In this document: piece after piece, positions 48,186-58,094 of the stretch | How positions within the stretch are numbered: position 1 is the first letter of the stretch | How the letters are laid out: every line of letters begins with the position of its first letter | Assembly (NCBI RefSeq): GCF_005222785.1 | Contig: NZ_STGH01000003.1 | Coordinates: 434,001 to 498,000 of the forward strand | Source of the DNA: Rhodobacter sp. SY28-1 | GTDB taxonomy: Bacteria; Pseudomonadota; Alphaproteobacteria; Rhodobacterales; Rhodobacteraceae | Length of the DNA: 64,000 bases | Reading direction: 5' to 3' | Position numbers and translations under genes: made by a program | Notes under the pieces: model-generated | The model's input: the letters and a program-made list of their open reading frames with translations, nothing else | Told to the model about the DNA's origin: nothing | Database searches by the model: none

Positions 48186-49100
48186 TCAGCCGATGAAGAA
48201 CAGATAGGCCCCATAAGCGACAAGGAGCCCCGCCCCGGCAATCCGCGGCAGGCCACCCAGCGCGAAGGCCACGACGGCAAGGCCGACGGACGAGGCTGTC
48301 ACCCACCACATGTCGATGGCGGCAAAGCGGGCTTCGGCCGGGATCGGGGCGACCAGAGCCGTGATCCCGAGGATGCCGAAGAGGTTGAAGATGTTAGACC
48401 CCACGATGTTGCCGACCGAAATCTCGGTGTGCTTGCGGAAGGCAGCGATGACGCTGGTCGCCATCTCCGGCAGCGAAGTGCCGACAGCGACGATGGTCAG
48501 GCCGATGACCGCTTCGGAAATCCCGAAGTCGCGGGCGATGGAGGTGGCGCTGTCGACGAGGAGGCGCGCACCGATCACAAGACCCACAAGTCCGGCGCCG
48601 GTCATGATCCACGGCTTCCAGTTCGGGCCGAAGGTTTCGGTTCCCGACTCGGGTGGGTGGCCGCTGCCGGAGATGAAGGCCGTGGTCAGGAAGGCGACAA
48701 GACCGGCGATAAGGATCAGCCCGTCGGTTCGGGTGATCTGCCCGTTCAGGAGCATGGTCCAGACGATCGCCGTTGCGCCCAGCATGAAGCCCAGGTCGCG
48801 CCAGAGCTTGCGGCCGGGGATGATGAGGGGGGCGATCAGGGCCGAAACGCCGAGGATCAGCAGGATGTTGGAGATATTCGACCCGATCACGTTACCGATG
48901 GCGATGCCGGGTTGCCCGGCCAGCGCGGCCTGGACCGAGACGATCAGTTCGGGCGCCGAGGTGCCGAAGCCGACGATGGTGAGGCCGATCAAGAGGGGCG
49001 ACAGGTGGAAGGCGCGGGCGATTGCGGAGGCTCCGCGCACCAGGAACTCTCCCCCCGCCACGAGGATGACGAGGCCAACGACAAACATGAAATAGGTCAA
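48186..49100 (-). CDS. Calcium/sodium antiporter (CaCA family)
   Basis: Polytopic membrane protein of 304 residues with the two-fold internal repeat of the family, each with the ion-binding motif: GFGTSAPELIVSV and AVGTSLPEMATSV. The hydrophobic start MTYFMFVVGLVILVAGG begins at TTG 49100, which has an AAAGGG site upstream; no ATG fits better. Exchanges Ca2+ for Na+ or H+. Neighbours give no further hint. Confidence 0.85.
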   Translation of the reverse strand: MTYFMFVVGLVILVAGGEFLVRGASAIARAFHLSPLLIGLTIVGFGTSAPELIVSVQAALAGQPGIAIGNVIGSNISNILLILGVSALIAPLIIPGRKLWRDLGFMLGATAIVWTMLLNGQITRTDGLILIAGLVAFLTTAFISGSGHPPESGTETFGPNWKPWIMTGAGLVGLVIGARLLVDSATSIARDFGISEAVIGLTIVAVGTSLPEMATSVIAAFRKHTEISVGNIVGSNIFNLFGILGITALVAPIPAEARFAAIDMWWVTASSVGLAVVAFALGGLPRIAGAGLLVAYGAYLFFIG

Positions 49101-49196
49101 GAGGCACACCCTTTTGCTTTTTGCGGAAGGTTGGGTGAAATCAGGGGAATGCAAGGGGCGAGCTGGCTGATTTCGGCAAGTGGGGCGCGGAATTGC

Positions 49197-49607
49197 CTAG
49201 GGGGCGGCGGCTGCCGTGTCGGCCAGGTAACAGACCGCGTTCAGCTTGTTGCCGTCCGGGTCGCGGACATAGGCCGCATAGAAGTTTGAGCCATACTGCG
49301 GGCGCAGGCCCGGCGCGCCCTCATCCGTGCCGCCATGGGCAAGGGCCGCGGCGTGGAAGGCGTCGACCGCCGCCCGGCTGGGGGCCAGAAAGCTGACCAT
49401 GGTCCCGTTGCCCGGCGTGGCCGGAGCGCCGTCGAAGGGCTGGGTGACCCACAGATGCGGCCCGGGATCGTCAAGGCCCCAGGCGGCAGAGCGGTCCTCG
49501 GGGTCGTAGTCCTCGATTCGTGTGTGGCCCAAGGGGGCGAGGACCGCGTCGTAGAAGGGCAGGGCGCGCGCAAGGTCGCGGGTGCCAAGCGAGACATAGC
49601 TGAACAT
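49197..49607 (-). CDS. VOC family protein (glyoxalase-like)
   Basis: 136 residues with the vicinal oxygen chelate fold: MFSYVSLGTRDLARALPFYDAVLAPLG at the first beta-alpha-beta unit and RDPDGNKLNAVC at the end, with the conserved Asp-Pro-Asp-Gly. The ATG at 49607 follows a GGAGG site. Substrate unknown; often antibiotic- or methylglyoxal-related in this family, but no evidence for either here. Confidence 0.8.
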   Translation of the reverse strand: MFSYVSLGTRDLARALPFYDAVLAPLGHTRIEDYDPEDRSAAWGLDDPGPHLWVTQPFDGAPATPGNGTMVSFLAPSRAAVDAFHAAALAHGGTDEGAPGLRPQYGSNFYAAYVRDPDGNKLNAVCYLADTAAAAP

Positions 49608-49679
49608 GGGGCCTCCGTTTCGGCATCGACATTGTGCAGTGCGGCGGCGGAATGCCAAGCGGTCATCCGCAGAAGGTGA

Positions 49680-50921
<1,242 letters not shown>

Positions 50922-50939
50922 TCCTGGAGGATCGAACAG

Positions 50940-50970
50940 AAAGGCCCCGGAGGAAACTCCGGGGCCTTTT
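50940..50970. terminator. Bidirectional terminator between takP and dctM
   Basis: AAAGGCCCCGG and CCGGGGCCTTTT arms around a short loop; A-run before and T-run after make it effective on both strands. It sits between the convergent takP and dctM-like genes. Confidence 0.85.
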
Positions 50971-50974
50971 GCTG

Positions 50975-52759
50975 TCAGGGGTTTATCACCGGGGCGCCAA
51001 GCTTGGGCAGGCCGCCCGGGGCAGGCGCAGCGCCACTGGCAGGTGGGGTTCCGCCCAAGCTCGGCGCGCCAAGCTGCGGGGCGCCCGGCAGTCCGGGGAG
51101 GCCACCTGGAGCCGGTGTTGCCCCGCCAGAGGCGCCCGGTGCGAGGGGGGTCAGGGTCGGCACCTTGATCTCGATGGTCGAGGGATCGACCACCACACCT
51201 TTGTAGTGCATCACCATCTGCGGGAAGAACACGACCGCAAAGATCATCACCACCTGGATGATGATGAAGGGGATGGCCCCCTTGTAGATCTCGCCGGTCT
51301 TGATCCCGTCCATCTTCTTGCCGGTCACCTTGTCGAGATAGGGCACCTTGGCCGCGACCGAGCGCAGGTAGAAGAGCGCAAAGCCGAAGGGCGGCGTGAG
51401 GAAGCTGGTCTGCAGGTTCACCCCGATGATGACGCCCAGCCAGATCAGGTCGATCCCCAGTGTCTGGGCGGGTGCGATCAAGAGCGGGATCAGGACGAAG
51501 GCGATCTCGAAGAAGTCGAGGAAGAAGCCCAGGATGAAGATGATGACGTTCACGACCAGAAGGAAGCCGTATTGTCCCCCTGGCACGGCGGTCAGCAGTT
51601 CCTCGACCCAGATGTGCCCGTTCACGCCGTAGAAGGTCAGGCTGAACATCCGCGCGCCGATCAGGACGAACATGACGAAGGCCGACAGGCGGGTGGTGGC
51701 GATCAGGGCGGACTGCAGGACCGGGAACTTGAAGCGGCCCTTGGCGAAGGCAAGGATCATCGCGCCGACCGCGCCCATCGCTCCGCCCTCGGTGGGTGTG
51801 GCGAGGCCGATGAATATGGTGCCGAGCACAAGGAAGATCAGCGCCAGCGGCGGGATCAGCACCATGATTACCTGCTGCGCCAGGCGCGAGAGGAGGTTCA
51901 GGCCCATGTAACGGTCGATCAGGGCGTAGACATAGATGACGATCGTGCCGACTGTCGCTCCGGCGATGTCGGCATTTGCGCCCCAGCTGTCATACAGCCA
52001 GAGATGCGCGGCATAGCTGATGCCGACCCCCACGGAGAGCGCGACCAGCAGCGAGGTTACACCTCCGCCGAGTGTCCGTGCCTCGGGCGGCAGGGCAGGG
52101 ACCTTGTGCGGCTGGAAGATCGCGAGCATGCAGATGTAGCCCAGATACATGCCGGTCAGGATCAGCCCGGGGATCAGCGCGCCCTTGTACATGTCGCCGA
52201 CCGACCGGCCGAGCTGGTCGGCCAGCACGATCAGGACGAGGCTCGGCGGAATGATCTGGGCGAGCGTTCCCGAGGCGGCGATGACCCCGGTCGCCGTGCG
52301 GCGGTCATAGCCGTAGCGCAGCATGATCGGCAGCGAGATCAGGCCCATCGCGATGACGGATGCCGCGACGACGCCGGTGGTGGCGGCCAGCAGTGCGCCG
52401 ACGAGGACCACGGCAAAGGCAAGCCCGCCGCGGATCGGGCCGAACAGCTGGCCGATGGTGTCCAAAAGGTCCTCGGCCATTCCGGATCGTTCAAGGATGA
52501 TGCCCATGAAAGTGAAGAAGGGGATGGCCAGCAATGTCTCGTTCGACAGGACCCCCCACAATCGTTGTGGCATGGTGCCGAGAAGCGGCCAGTCCAATGT
52601 GATCTCGCCATTGGAATAGGGAGCGAGCCACACGCCGATGACGAAGAAGATCAGCCCGTTGGCGGCCAGCGCGAAGCTGACCGGATAGCCATAGAGGAGG
52701 AAGAAGACGAGGCTCACGAAGATGATCGGAGCCATGTTGTGGGCGATGAGCTCGATCAT
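50975..52759 (-). CDS. TRAP transporter large permease subunit (DctM-like)
   Basis: Main translocation subunit with about 12 helices, 594 residues. The start MIELIAHNMAPIIFVSLVFF overlaps the small-subunit stop. The core includes GATTGVVAASVIAMGLISLP and EGGAMGAVGAM. A C-terminal tail of about 70 residues is rich in Pro, Gly and Ala, far longer than usual for the family. It probably pairs with takP, although the two are in opposite orientation. Confidence 0.9.
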   Translation of the reverse strand: MIELIAHNMAPIIFVSLVFFLLYGYPVSFALAANGLIFFVIGVWLAPYSNGEITLDWPLLGTMPQRLWGVLSNETLLAIPFFTFMGIILERSGMAEDLLDTIGQLFGPIRGGLAFAVVLVGALLAATTGVVAASVIAMGLISLPIMLRYGYDRRTATGVIAASGTLAQIIPPSLVLIVLADQLGRSVGDMYKGALIPGLILTGMYLGYICMLAIFQPHKVPALPPEARTLGGGVTSLLVALSVGVGISYAAHLWLYDSWGANADIAGATVGTIVIYVYALIDRYMGLNLLSRLAQQVIMVLIPPLALIFLVLGTIFIGLATPTEGGAMGAVGAMILAFAKGRFKFPVLQSALIATTRLSAFVMFVLIGARMFSLTFYGVNGHIWVEELLTAVPGGQYGFLLVVNVIIFILGFFLDFFEIAFVLIPLLIAPAQTLGIDLIWLGVIIGVNLQTSFLTPPFGFALFYLRSVAAKVPYLDKVTGKKMDGIKTGEIYKGAIPFIIIQVVMIFAVVFFPQMVMHYKGVVVDPSTIEIKVPTLTPLAPGASGGATPAPGGLPGLPGAPQLGAPSLGGTPPASGAAPAPGGLPKLGAPVINP

Positions 52760-53358
52760 TTCTTGGCCTCCGCGACGGCTTGGACTTCGGCGGCCAGTTC
52801 CTCGACTTCGTGCAGGGCCTGTTCCTGGGCCGAGACGAAGGGGTGGGGATCTTCCATCAAGCCGCGCATCACGGCGATCTTCTTGATGATCTCGGCCAGG
52901 GCCTGGAAGACCAGCATGACAAAGCCTGCAAGCAGGATGGCGCGTGCCGGCCAGATGATGAGGCCGCCCGCGTTGGTGGAAATCTGCCCCGAAAAGAAGG
53001 CCTGCACGGTGTACGGCCACAAGAGCCAGGCCATAAGCGCCACGAAGGGTAGAAGGAAGAAGATGTGACCGAGAAGGTCGATCCAGTGCTGGGTCTTCCG
53101 GCTGCGGCTGGCGTAGAAGACGTCGATCCGGATGTGTTCGTTCTGTTGCAGCGTATAGGCGGCGGCCCCCATGAAGGCGGCGCCGAAGAGATACCATTGC
53201 AGTTCCAGCCAGGCGTTCGAGGACAGGTTGAACAGCTTGCGGCTGACCGCATTTCCAGCGCTGACCAGTACCGCCAGCAGGATCAACCAGATCACGGCTT
53301 TTCCGATAAAGGCATTCGCGCGGTCAATGCCGCGCGAGATGGCAAGCAATGCCTGCAT
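52756..53358 (-). CDS. TRAP transporter small permease subunit (DctQ-like)
   Basis: Four-helix membrane protein of 200 residues with the DctQ pattern WLELQWYLFGAAFMGAAAYTL and VFYASRSRKTQHWIDLLGH. It precedes dctM and overlaps it by ATGA. The C-terminal cytoplasmic tail is Glu-rich and slightly long. Confidence 0.88.
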   Translation of the reverse strand: MQALLAISRGIDRANAFIGKAVIWLILLAVLVSAGNAVSRKLFNLSSNAWLELQWYLFGAAFMGAAAYTLQQNEHIRIDVFYASRSRKTQHWIDLLGHIFFLLPFVALMAWLLWPYTVQAFFSGQISTNAGGLIIWPARAILLAGFVMLVFQALAEIIKKIAVMRGLMEDPHPFVSAQEQALHEVEELAAEVQAVAEAKK

Positions 53359-53469
53359 CCAGAACCCCCCCTGTACAGCCGCCGGTTTGCCCGGCGTGCC
53401 GATGAATAGGGGTTCAATCTAGACTGTCGTGCCAGGAACTCAACCGCCGGTCAGCCGAATTCCGTAGGG

Positions 53470-53817
53470 TCAGGCGGCGGCGGCCTTGTCTTTCAGCCGC
53501 TGGCCGACCTCGGCGATGGCCTGGATCACGGGCATGAACTCCAATCCCAGGGCTGTCAGCGTGTATTCGACGGATGGGGGCGACGTGTCCATCACGCTGC
53601 GCGACAGGATGCCCCGCTCTTCCAGCTCGCGCAGGCGCTGGGTCAGGACCTTGGCCGAGACGAGCGGGATGTCTGCGCGGAGTTCGGAAAACCGCCGGGG
53701 ACCCGAGGAGAGATACCAGATGATGTTTGGCGTCCAGGCCCCGCCGATGAAGGCCATGCAGTCGGACAGCGGGCACATCGGGTGCGGGGTGCGGTTCTTG
53801 CGGCGTTTCAGCGTCAT
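53470..53817 (-). CDS. HxlR-family transcriptional regulator
   Basis: Winged-helix regulator of 115 residues: CPLSDCMAFIGGAWTPNIIW with a Cys that often senses redox or aldehydes, RFSELRADIPLVSAKVLTQRLRELEERGI as DNA-recognition helix, and a C-terminal dimerisation helix. The ATG at 53817 is preferred to one at 53856 because the GTTACC operator series would otherwise run into the gene. It diverges from the GST cassette it probably controls. Confidence 0.88.
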   Translation of the reverse strand: MTLKRRKNRTPHPMCPLSDCMAFIGGAWTPNIIWYLSSGPRRFSELRADIPLVSAKVLTQRLRELEERGILSRSVMDTSPPSVEYTLTALGLEFMPVIQAIAEVGQRLKDKAAAA

Positions 53818-53835
53818 CGTCGGACCTTTGGGCAG

Positions 53836-53887
53836 GTTACCAAGGAGATACTCCATTCTGGCCGTTACCGCAAGTTACCCCGTTACC
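53836..53887. promoter_or_regulatory. Four GTTACC repeats between hxlR-like gene and gst
   Basis: GTTACC at 53836-53841, 53864-53869, 53874-53879 and 53882-53887, all in the same orientation, in the gap that separates two divergent genes. The arrangement is typical of a shared operator of an autoregulated repressor. Confidence 0.55.
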
Positions 53888-53941
53888 AAAGGTGATCTGA
53901 TCGGCTAGCCAATGCCCGTCCGACAACCAAAGGAGACGACG

Positions 53942-54550
53942 ATGAAACTTTATATCAAGCCGGGTGCCTGCTCGATGGCCTCGCATATCATCCTGGCCGA
54001 GATCGGCGGGGACTACGCGGTGGAGATGGTCGATACCGCAAACGGCGAGACGGCGAGCGGCGCGAACTACCGCGACATCAACCCGAAGGGCAAGGTCCCG
54101 GCGCTGGAGGTCGAGGGTGAAGTGCTGACCGAGGGTCCGGCGATCCTGCAGTTCCTGGGGGATCGGGCGGCGAATCTGGGGTTGGCGCCCACAGCCGGCT
54201 CGATGGCCCGGGCGCGGGTGAACGAGGTGTTGAACTTCACCGGGACCGAACTGCACATCGCCTTCGGACCGCTGTTCAACGCCGCCTCGACCGATGCGCA
54301 GAAAGAGGCTGCCCGGCAGGCCGTGGCAGGCAAGCTGGACTGGCTTGAGGCAAAGCTTTCGGACGGCCGGCCACATCTGACGGGCGAGGATTTCACCATC
54401 GCGGATGCCTATGCCTTCGTGGTCGCGAACTGGGCCAATTTCAACGGGATCGCGCTGTCGCGTTGGCCGCTGCTGTCGGGGTTCATGGCCCGCGTGGGCG
54501 CACGACCGGCGGTGCAGCGCGTGCTGACGGCGGAAGGGCTGGCGGCGTGA
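53942..54550 (+). CDS. Glutathione S-transferase
   Basis: Cytosolic GST of 202 residues, similar to the beta class: N-terminal thioredoxin fold MKLYIKPGACSMASHIILAEIG with Cys10, NPKGKVPALEVEG with the cis-Pro, and a C-terminal helical domain. The ATG has an AAAGGAGAC site. First gene of a four-gene run (GST, NTF2-like, tautomerase, DMT) whose stops and starts overlap. Substrate unknown. Confidence 0.9.
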   Translation: MKLYIKPGACSMASHIILAEIGGDYAVEMVDTANGETASGANYRDINPKGKVPALEVEGEVLTEGPAILQFLGDRAANLGLAPTAGSMARARVNEVLNFTGTELHIAFGPLFNAASTDAQKEAARQAVAGKLDWLEAKLSDGRPHLTGEDFTIADAYAFVVANWANFNGIALSRWPLLSGFMARVGARPAVQRVLTAEGLAA

Positions 54551-54930
54551 TGGCGATCTCTGGCGATTTCCAGGATGTCGCCGCGGTGTTGGCCGTCTAC
54601 TTCGACGGCCTGCACTTCGCGGACAGCAAGCGGCTGGCGCAAGTCTTCCATCCTCAGGCGCAATACGTCTGCGTGACGGACGGCACCCTCCTCTTCCGCG
54701 ACATGGCCACCTACTTCCTGGTGGTGGATGCACGCATATCGCCCGCCTCGAAGGGCGAGGTGCGGCGCGACGAGATCGTCTCGATCGAGTTCGCCGGGCC
54801 GGTGACCGCCCGGGCCATGCTGCACTGCACGATCGGCGACCGGTTCTTCACCGACTTCCTGACGCTCATCAAGCTCGACGGGCGCTGGCTGATCATCTCG
54901 AAAGTATTCCACTATGTAGAGGAGGGTTGA
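54550..54930 (+). CDS. NTF2-like (putative lumazine-binding) domain protein
   Basis: 126 residues with the NTF2/SnoaL-like fold: VAAVLAVYFDGLHFADSKRLAQVFHP and FFTDFLTLIKLDGRWLIISKVFH. Starts with an ATG overlapping the GST stop (TGATG). Members bind small molecules or act as isomerases; function here unknown. It is coupled to the tautomerase downstream. Confidence 0.78.
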   Translation: MAISGDFQDVAAVLAVYFDGLHFADSKRLAQVFHPQAQYVCVTDGTLLFRDMATYFLVVDARISPASKGEVRRDEIVSIEFAGPVTARAMLHCTIGDRFFTDFLTLIKLDGRWLIISKVFHYVEEG

Positions 54931-54931
54931 G

Positions 54932-55144
54932 ATGCCCTACGTGAACATCAAGATCACCCGCGAGGGGGCGACCCCGGCGCAGAAGGCCGAGTTGATCGCC
55001 GGGGTCACCGACCTGTTGGTCAGGGTGCTGGACAAGTCACCTGCGACGACCTTTGTCGTGATCGACGAGGTCGCGCTGGAGGACTGGGGGATCGGCGGCC
55101 TGCCGGTCGAGGAGTACCGGGCGAAGGTCAAGGCGCATGGGTGA
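54932..55144 (+). CDS. 4-oxalocrotonate tautomerase family protein
   Basis: Small tautomerase of 70 residues. After removal of Met the N-terminal Pro (PYVNIKITREGATPAQKAEL) is the general base. The stop lies inside the start region of the next gene. It probably tautomerises a dienol or keto acid in the cassette's pathway. Confidence 0.9.
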   Translation: MPYVNIKITREGATPAQKAELIAGVTDLLVRVLDKSPATTFVVIDEVALEDWGIGGLPVEEYRAKVKAHG

Positions 55145-55583
55145 GGGCGCGCGTGATGCGGCCCTGATGGTCGCGGCGGGGGTGGGGATCCCGCTTCTCG
55201 CCGCGCTCAACGCCAATCTGGGGCAGCGGATCGGGTCGCCCGTCGCGGCCGGAGTGGTGCTGTTCGCGGTGGCCTTCGGCACAGCACTTGGCGTGCTGAT
55301 GGTCACGGGCGGGGCAGGAACCCTGGCCCGGCTACCGGGGCAGCCACCCGTGCTGTTCCTGGCCGGGTGTCTGGTCGCCTTCTACATCCTGTCGATCACC
55401 TTCGTTGCCCCGCGCTTCGGATTGGCGAATGCAATCCTGTTCGTGCTGCTGGGCCAGCTGGTCAGCGCCGCGGTAATCGACGCGACGGGCCTGATGGGGC
55501 TTGCCGCCCGACCTGTCAGTCTGACCCGGTTGGCGGGATTGGGGCTGATGGCGGTCGGGGTCTATCTCAGCCAGCGCGGCTAG
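55137..55583 (+). CDS. DMT-family membrane protein (DUF606/YdcZ type)
   Basis: 148-residue membrane protein with four or five hydrophobic segments, of the half-size drug/metabolite transporter type (for example NLGQRIGSPVAAGVVLFAVAFGTAL and FGLANAILFVLLGQLVSAAVID). It overlaps the tautomerase gene by 8 bases and ends the cassette; its 3' end overlaps a convergent VOC gene by 17 bases. Probably works as a dimer exporting a small molecule. Confidence 0.82.
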   Translation: MGEGARDAALMVAAGVGIPLLAALNANLGQRIGSPVAAGVVLFAVAFGTALGVLMVTGGAGTLARLPGQPPVLFLAGCLVAFYILSITFVAPRFGLANAILFVLLGQLVSAAVIDATGLMGLAARPVSLTRLAGLGLMAVGVYLSQRG

Positions 55584-55959
55584 GGCCGATCAGGTCCCAG
55601 CGGTTGCCGAACGGGTCGCGCCACACGACGACACTACCATAGGCTTCGTGGCGCGGCTCTTCCTCGAAGGTCACCCCGGCAGCCAGCATGGCAGCGTGGT
55701 CGCGGGTGAAATCGTCAGTCGACAGGAACAGGAACACGCGGCCGCCGGCCTGGTTGCCGATGGCAGCTGTCTGGGAGTCGCCTTCCGCGCGGGCCAGGAC
55801 AAGGCGGGTGCCGCCGCCCGGAGGTTCGACCGTGACCCAGCGCTTGCGGCCCTGGTCGATGTCTTCGGTCAGGCGAAAGCCAAGCTTGCCAACATAGAAG
55901 GCAATGGCCGCGTCATAGTCCGGCACCACAAGGGCAAGGGCGGAAATGCGGGCGGGCAC
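55567..55959 (-). CDS. VOC family protein (glyoxalase-like)
   Basis: 130 residues with the fold and the conserved stretches ALVVPDYDAAIAFYVGKLGF and WRDPFGNRWDLIGP. Located directly after bpt on the same strand with no gap. Substrate unknown. Confidence 0.85.
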   Translation of the reverse strand: MPARISALALVVPDYDAAIAFYVGKLGFRLTEDIDQGRKRWVTVEPPGGGTRLVLARAEGDSQTAAIGNQAGGRVFLFLSTDDFTRDHAAMLAAGVTFEEEPRHEAYGSVVVWRDPFGNRWDLIGPSRAG

Positions 55960-56787
55960 TTACAACCGGGTGTCCGGCAGGCTGATCCGGGCGACCTGTT
56001 CGGCAATCGGGTCAACCGACAGGGGATGCAGGTCGGCGCCATGGTCGGCCGCGTCGCCCACGGGGACCCATTCTCCGCCCTTGTAGATTTCCAGCGCCGA
56101 GAACCCCGCCTTGTAGCCCATCTTGCGGCTGCCGGGGACCCAGTAGCCGAGATAGACATACGGCAGCCCCGCCTCGCGCGCGATGGCGATATGGTCAAGG
56201 ATGACATGGGTGCCGAGGCTGAGGTGAGTGTAGTCGGGGTCGTAGAAGCTGTAGACCATCGACAGCCCGTCATCGAAGACGTCGGTCAGGCAGACGGCCA
56301 CGAGCGGGCGTCCACCTTCACCTTCTTGCGGCGGGCGGGTGTATTCTATCACGCGGCTTTTGATCGGGGTTTCCTCGATCATCGCGGCAAACTCGAAGAT
56401 GTCCATGTCGGCCATGCCGCCGTCGGCGTGGCGATGGTCGAGATAGCGGCGGAAGAGGGCGAACTGGTCTTCGGTGGCCCAGGGGCTGGTCGCGTTGCGG
56501 CGCAGGTGGTTGACCCGCTTCAGGATGCGCTTCTGCGTGCGGGACGGCTGGAAGTCGGCCACACGGATGCGGGCGGAGAGGCAGGCTGAACATTCGGCGC
56601 AGGAGGGGCGATAGAGGACGTTCTGGCTGCGGCGGAAGCCCTGCTTGGACAGGGTGTCGTTCAGCTTTTGCGCGTGTTCGCCTTGCAGCGCGGTGAACAA
56701 CTTCCGCTCCATCCGGCCCGGAAGGTAGGGGCAGGGCTGCGGCGCCGTCACATAGAACTGGGGCGTCAGGGGTAGCGAGTGGCGCAT
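55960..56787 (-). CDS. bpt: Aspartate/glutamate leucyltransferase (arginyltransferase family)
   Basis: Attaches Leu to N-terminal Asp or Glu for the N-degron pathway. 275 residues: [22 protein letters not shown] with the Cys-rich N-terminus, [12 protein letters not shown] zinc-like cysteines, [23 protein letters not shown] with the core GNAT-like fold. Downstream is the VOC gene on the same strand, upstream a DUF2852 gene separated by a terminator. Confidence 0.93.
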   Translation of the reverse strand: MRHSLPLTPQFYVTAPQPCPYLPGRMERKLFTALQGEHAQKLNDTLSKQGFRRSQNVLYRPSCAECSACLSARIRVADFQPSRTQKRILKRVNHLRRNATSPWATEDQFALFRRYLDHRHADGGMADMDIFEFAAMIEETPIKSRVIEYTRPPQEGEGGRPLVAVCLTDVFDDGLSMVYSFYDPDYTHLSLGTHVILDHIAIAREAGLPYVYLGYWVPGSRKMGYKAGFSALEIYKGGEWVPVGDAADHGADLHPLSVDPIAEQVARISLPDTRL

Positions 56788-56866
56788 CAGACATTCATCA
56801 GGATCGGATTGGGGGCGATGCTAGCAAGCAAGCCGCGTTCCGCCAAGGGGCGTGTGAGGGGATGGC

Positions 56867-56899
56867 AAAAGCCCCACCCCGCAGTCTGCGGGATGGGGC
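56867..56899 (-). terminator. Terminator of the DUF2852 gene
   Basis: On the minus strand GCCCCATCCCGCA and TGCGGGGTGGGGC arms around GAC, followed by TTTTGCC. It lies 24 bases past the DUF2852 stop and before bpt. Confidence 0.8.
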
Positions 56900-56922
56900 G
56901 GAATTGCATCAGGAAAGTCGGA

Positions 56923-57408
56923 TCAGTATTCGCCGGGGCGGGCGTCGCCTTCAGGCTTCGCAGGCGCTTCGGTCGCGTCCTGGGCCAAATTTGCGCGGGC
57001 GCGGTCTTCCATGAAGGCGTCGAATTCGGTCTTGTCCTTCGAGGTGCGCAGGCGCTGCAGGAAGGCCTCGAACGCCTCCTGCTCTTCTTCCAGGCGCCGC
57101 AGCGTTTCCGCCTTGTAGCTGTCGAAGGCGCGGTTGCCCGTGGGTTGGGCGGCGCGCATGGCGTGGCGGCCCCAGTGGTGGTCATGGTCGTGGCCATGGG
57201 CGCGGCGGTGGCCGCAGGAACGTGCGAACATTTTCTTTCCCCAGATCATGTAGGCCAGAAGGGCAAGGCCCAAGGGCCAGAAGATGACGAAGCCCAGGAC
57301 CATTGCGGCGATCCAGGCCCATTTGCCCTTGGCGTCAAGCCAGTCTTCGCCGCGGTGAAGGGCGCTGCGAAACCCGCCAGGCCGGGCGGTGTAGTTGGTG
57401 GTGGTCAT
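56923..57408 (-). CDS. DUF2852 domain protein
   Basis: 161 residues: an N-terminal helix region with KGKWAWIAAMVLGFVIFWPLGLALLAYMIWGKKM, one or two transmembrane segments, a His/Asp-rich stretch (GHRRAHGHDHDHH) that could bind metal, and a long charged coiled coil (FDSYKAETLRRLEEEQEAF). DUF2852 has no function I know. The upstream region holds two 19-base palindromes. It is monocistronic with its own terminator. Confidence 0.82.
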   Translation of the reverse strand: MTTTNYTARPGGFRSALHRGEDWLDAKGKWAWIAAMVLGFVIFWPLGLALLAYMIWGKKMFARSCGHRRAHGHDHDHHWGRHAMRAAQPTGNRAFDSYKAETLRRLEEEQEAFEAFLQRLRTSKDKTEFDAFMEDRARANLAQDATEAPAKPEGDARPGEY

Positions 57409-57425
57409 CGGCGGGTCTCCAATCT

Positions 57426-57503
57426 ATGTGAATGTCTTTCACATGGGGGAAGATGGCCTCAGTCTGGCACGTCTGCAAGAGGGTATGTAAAGAATTTTCA
57501 CAT
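57426..57503. promoter_or_regulatory. Two 19-base palindromic operators upstream of DUF2852
   Basis: ATGTGAATGTCTTTCACAT (57426-57444) and ATGTAAAGAATTTTCACAT (57485-57503), 59 bases apart between starts, share the pattern ATGTRAA-N5-TTCACAT. They lie in the 120-base gap between the DUF2852 and YbaK genes, upstream of DUF2852. Pairs of this kind are typical of a dimeric repressor such as a MarR or CRP-like protein. Confidence 0.6.
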
Positions 57504-57528
57504 TGGCAAGGCGTAGGCTTCTTTCCGC

Positions 57529-57996
57529 CTATCCGGTGAAATCGGCGATGGTCGCCCCGGTGGCGCGGACGAGGTCTTGAGGCGTGGTCCGGAACATGTG
57601 GCGCGGCGTGCCGGCGGCGGCCCAGACCTGCTGAAAGTCCAGGAGCCGGGGGTCGAGGAAGGTGGGCGAGGGGGTGAGGTGGCCAAGCGGCGCGACCCCG
57701 CCGATGGCGAAGCCGGTGATGCGGCGGACTACCTCTACCTCGGCGCGGGACAGAGGTTCACCGGCCAGGGCGGTGGCTTTGGCGGTGTCCACCCGGTTGC
57801 CGCCGGCGGTCAGGAACAGGAACAGCCCGCCGCTGGTCCCCTGGAACAGGATCGACTTTACGATCTGGTCGACCGCGACTCCGGCATCGGATGCGGCAGC
57901 TTCGGCAGTGCGGATCTCGCCCTTTGCCTCGACCGGGAGCGAGGTGATCCCGGCGGACTGCAGGGCCGCCACCACGCGGGCCAGGGATTTCGACAT
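57529..57996 (-). CDS. YbaK/EbsC-family aminoacyl-tRNA deacylase
   Basis: 155 residues with the editing-domain fold: VDQIVKSILFQGTSGG with a conserved Lys, and FAIGGVAPLGHL with the conserved Gly-Gly-Val. The family hydrolyses mischarged aminoacyl-tRNA (often Cys-tRNA(Pro)). It diverges from glnE across 98 bases. Confidence 0.88.
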   Translation of the reverse strand: MSKSLARVVAALQSAGITSLPVEAKGEIRTAEAAASDAGVAVDQIVKSILFQGTSGGLFLFLTAGGNRVDTAKATALAGEPLSRAEVEVVRRITGFAIGGVAPLGHLTPSPTFLDPRLLDFQQVWAAAGTPRHMFRTTPQDLVRATGATIADFTG

Positions 57997-58094
57997 CAGC
58001 GCCTCCTGTTTGTCGCGAGCTAACCGGGCGCATTGCCTCTGGTCAATCAGGTGCGGGTGTTGACCGTCCCGCGCTGCCGCCGCAAGGTCGCGCC

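Noticed and set aside
50969-53068. 699-codon open frame on the plus strand opposite dctM
   Set aside because: Asp/Arg/Gln-rich, antisense to a clear TRAP permease.
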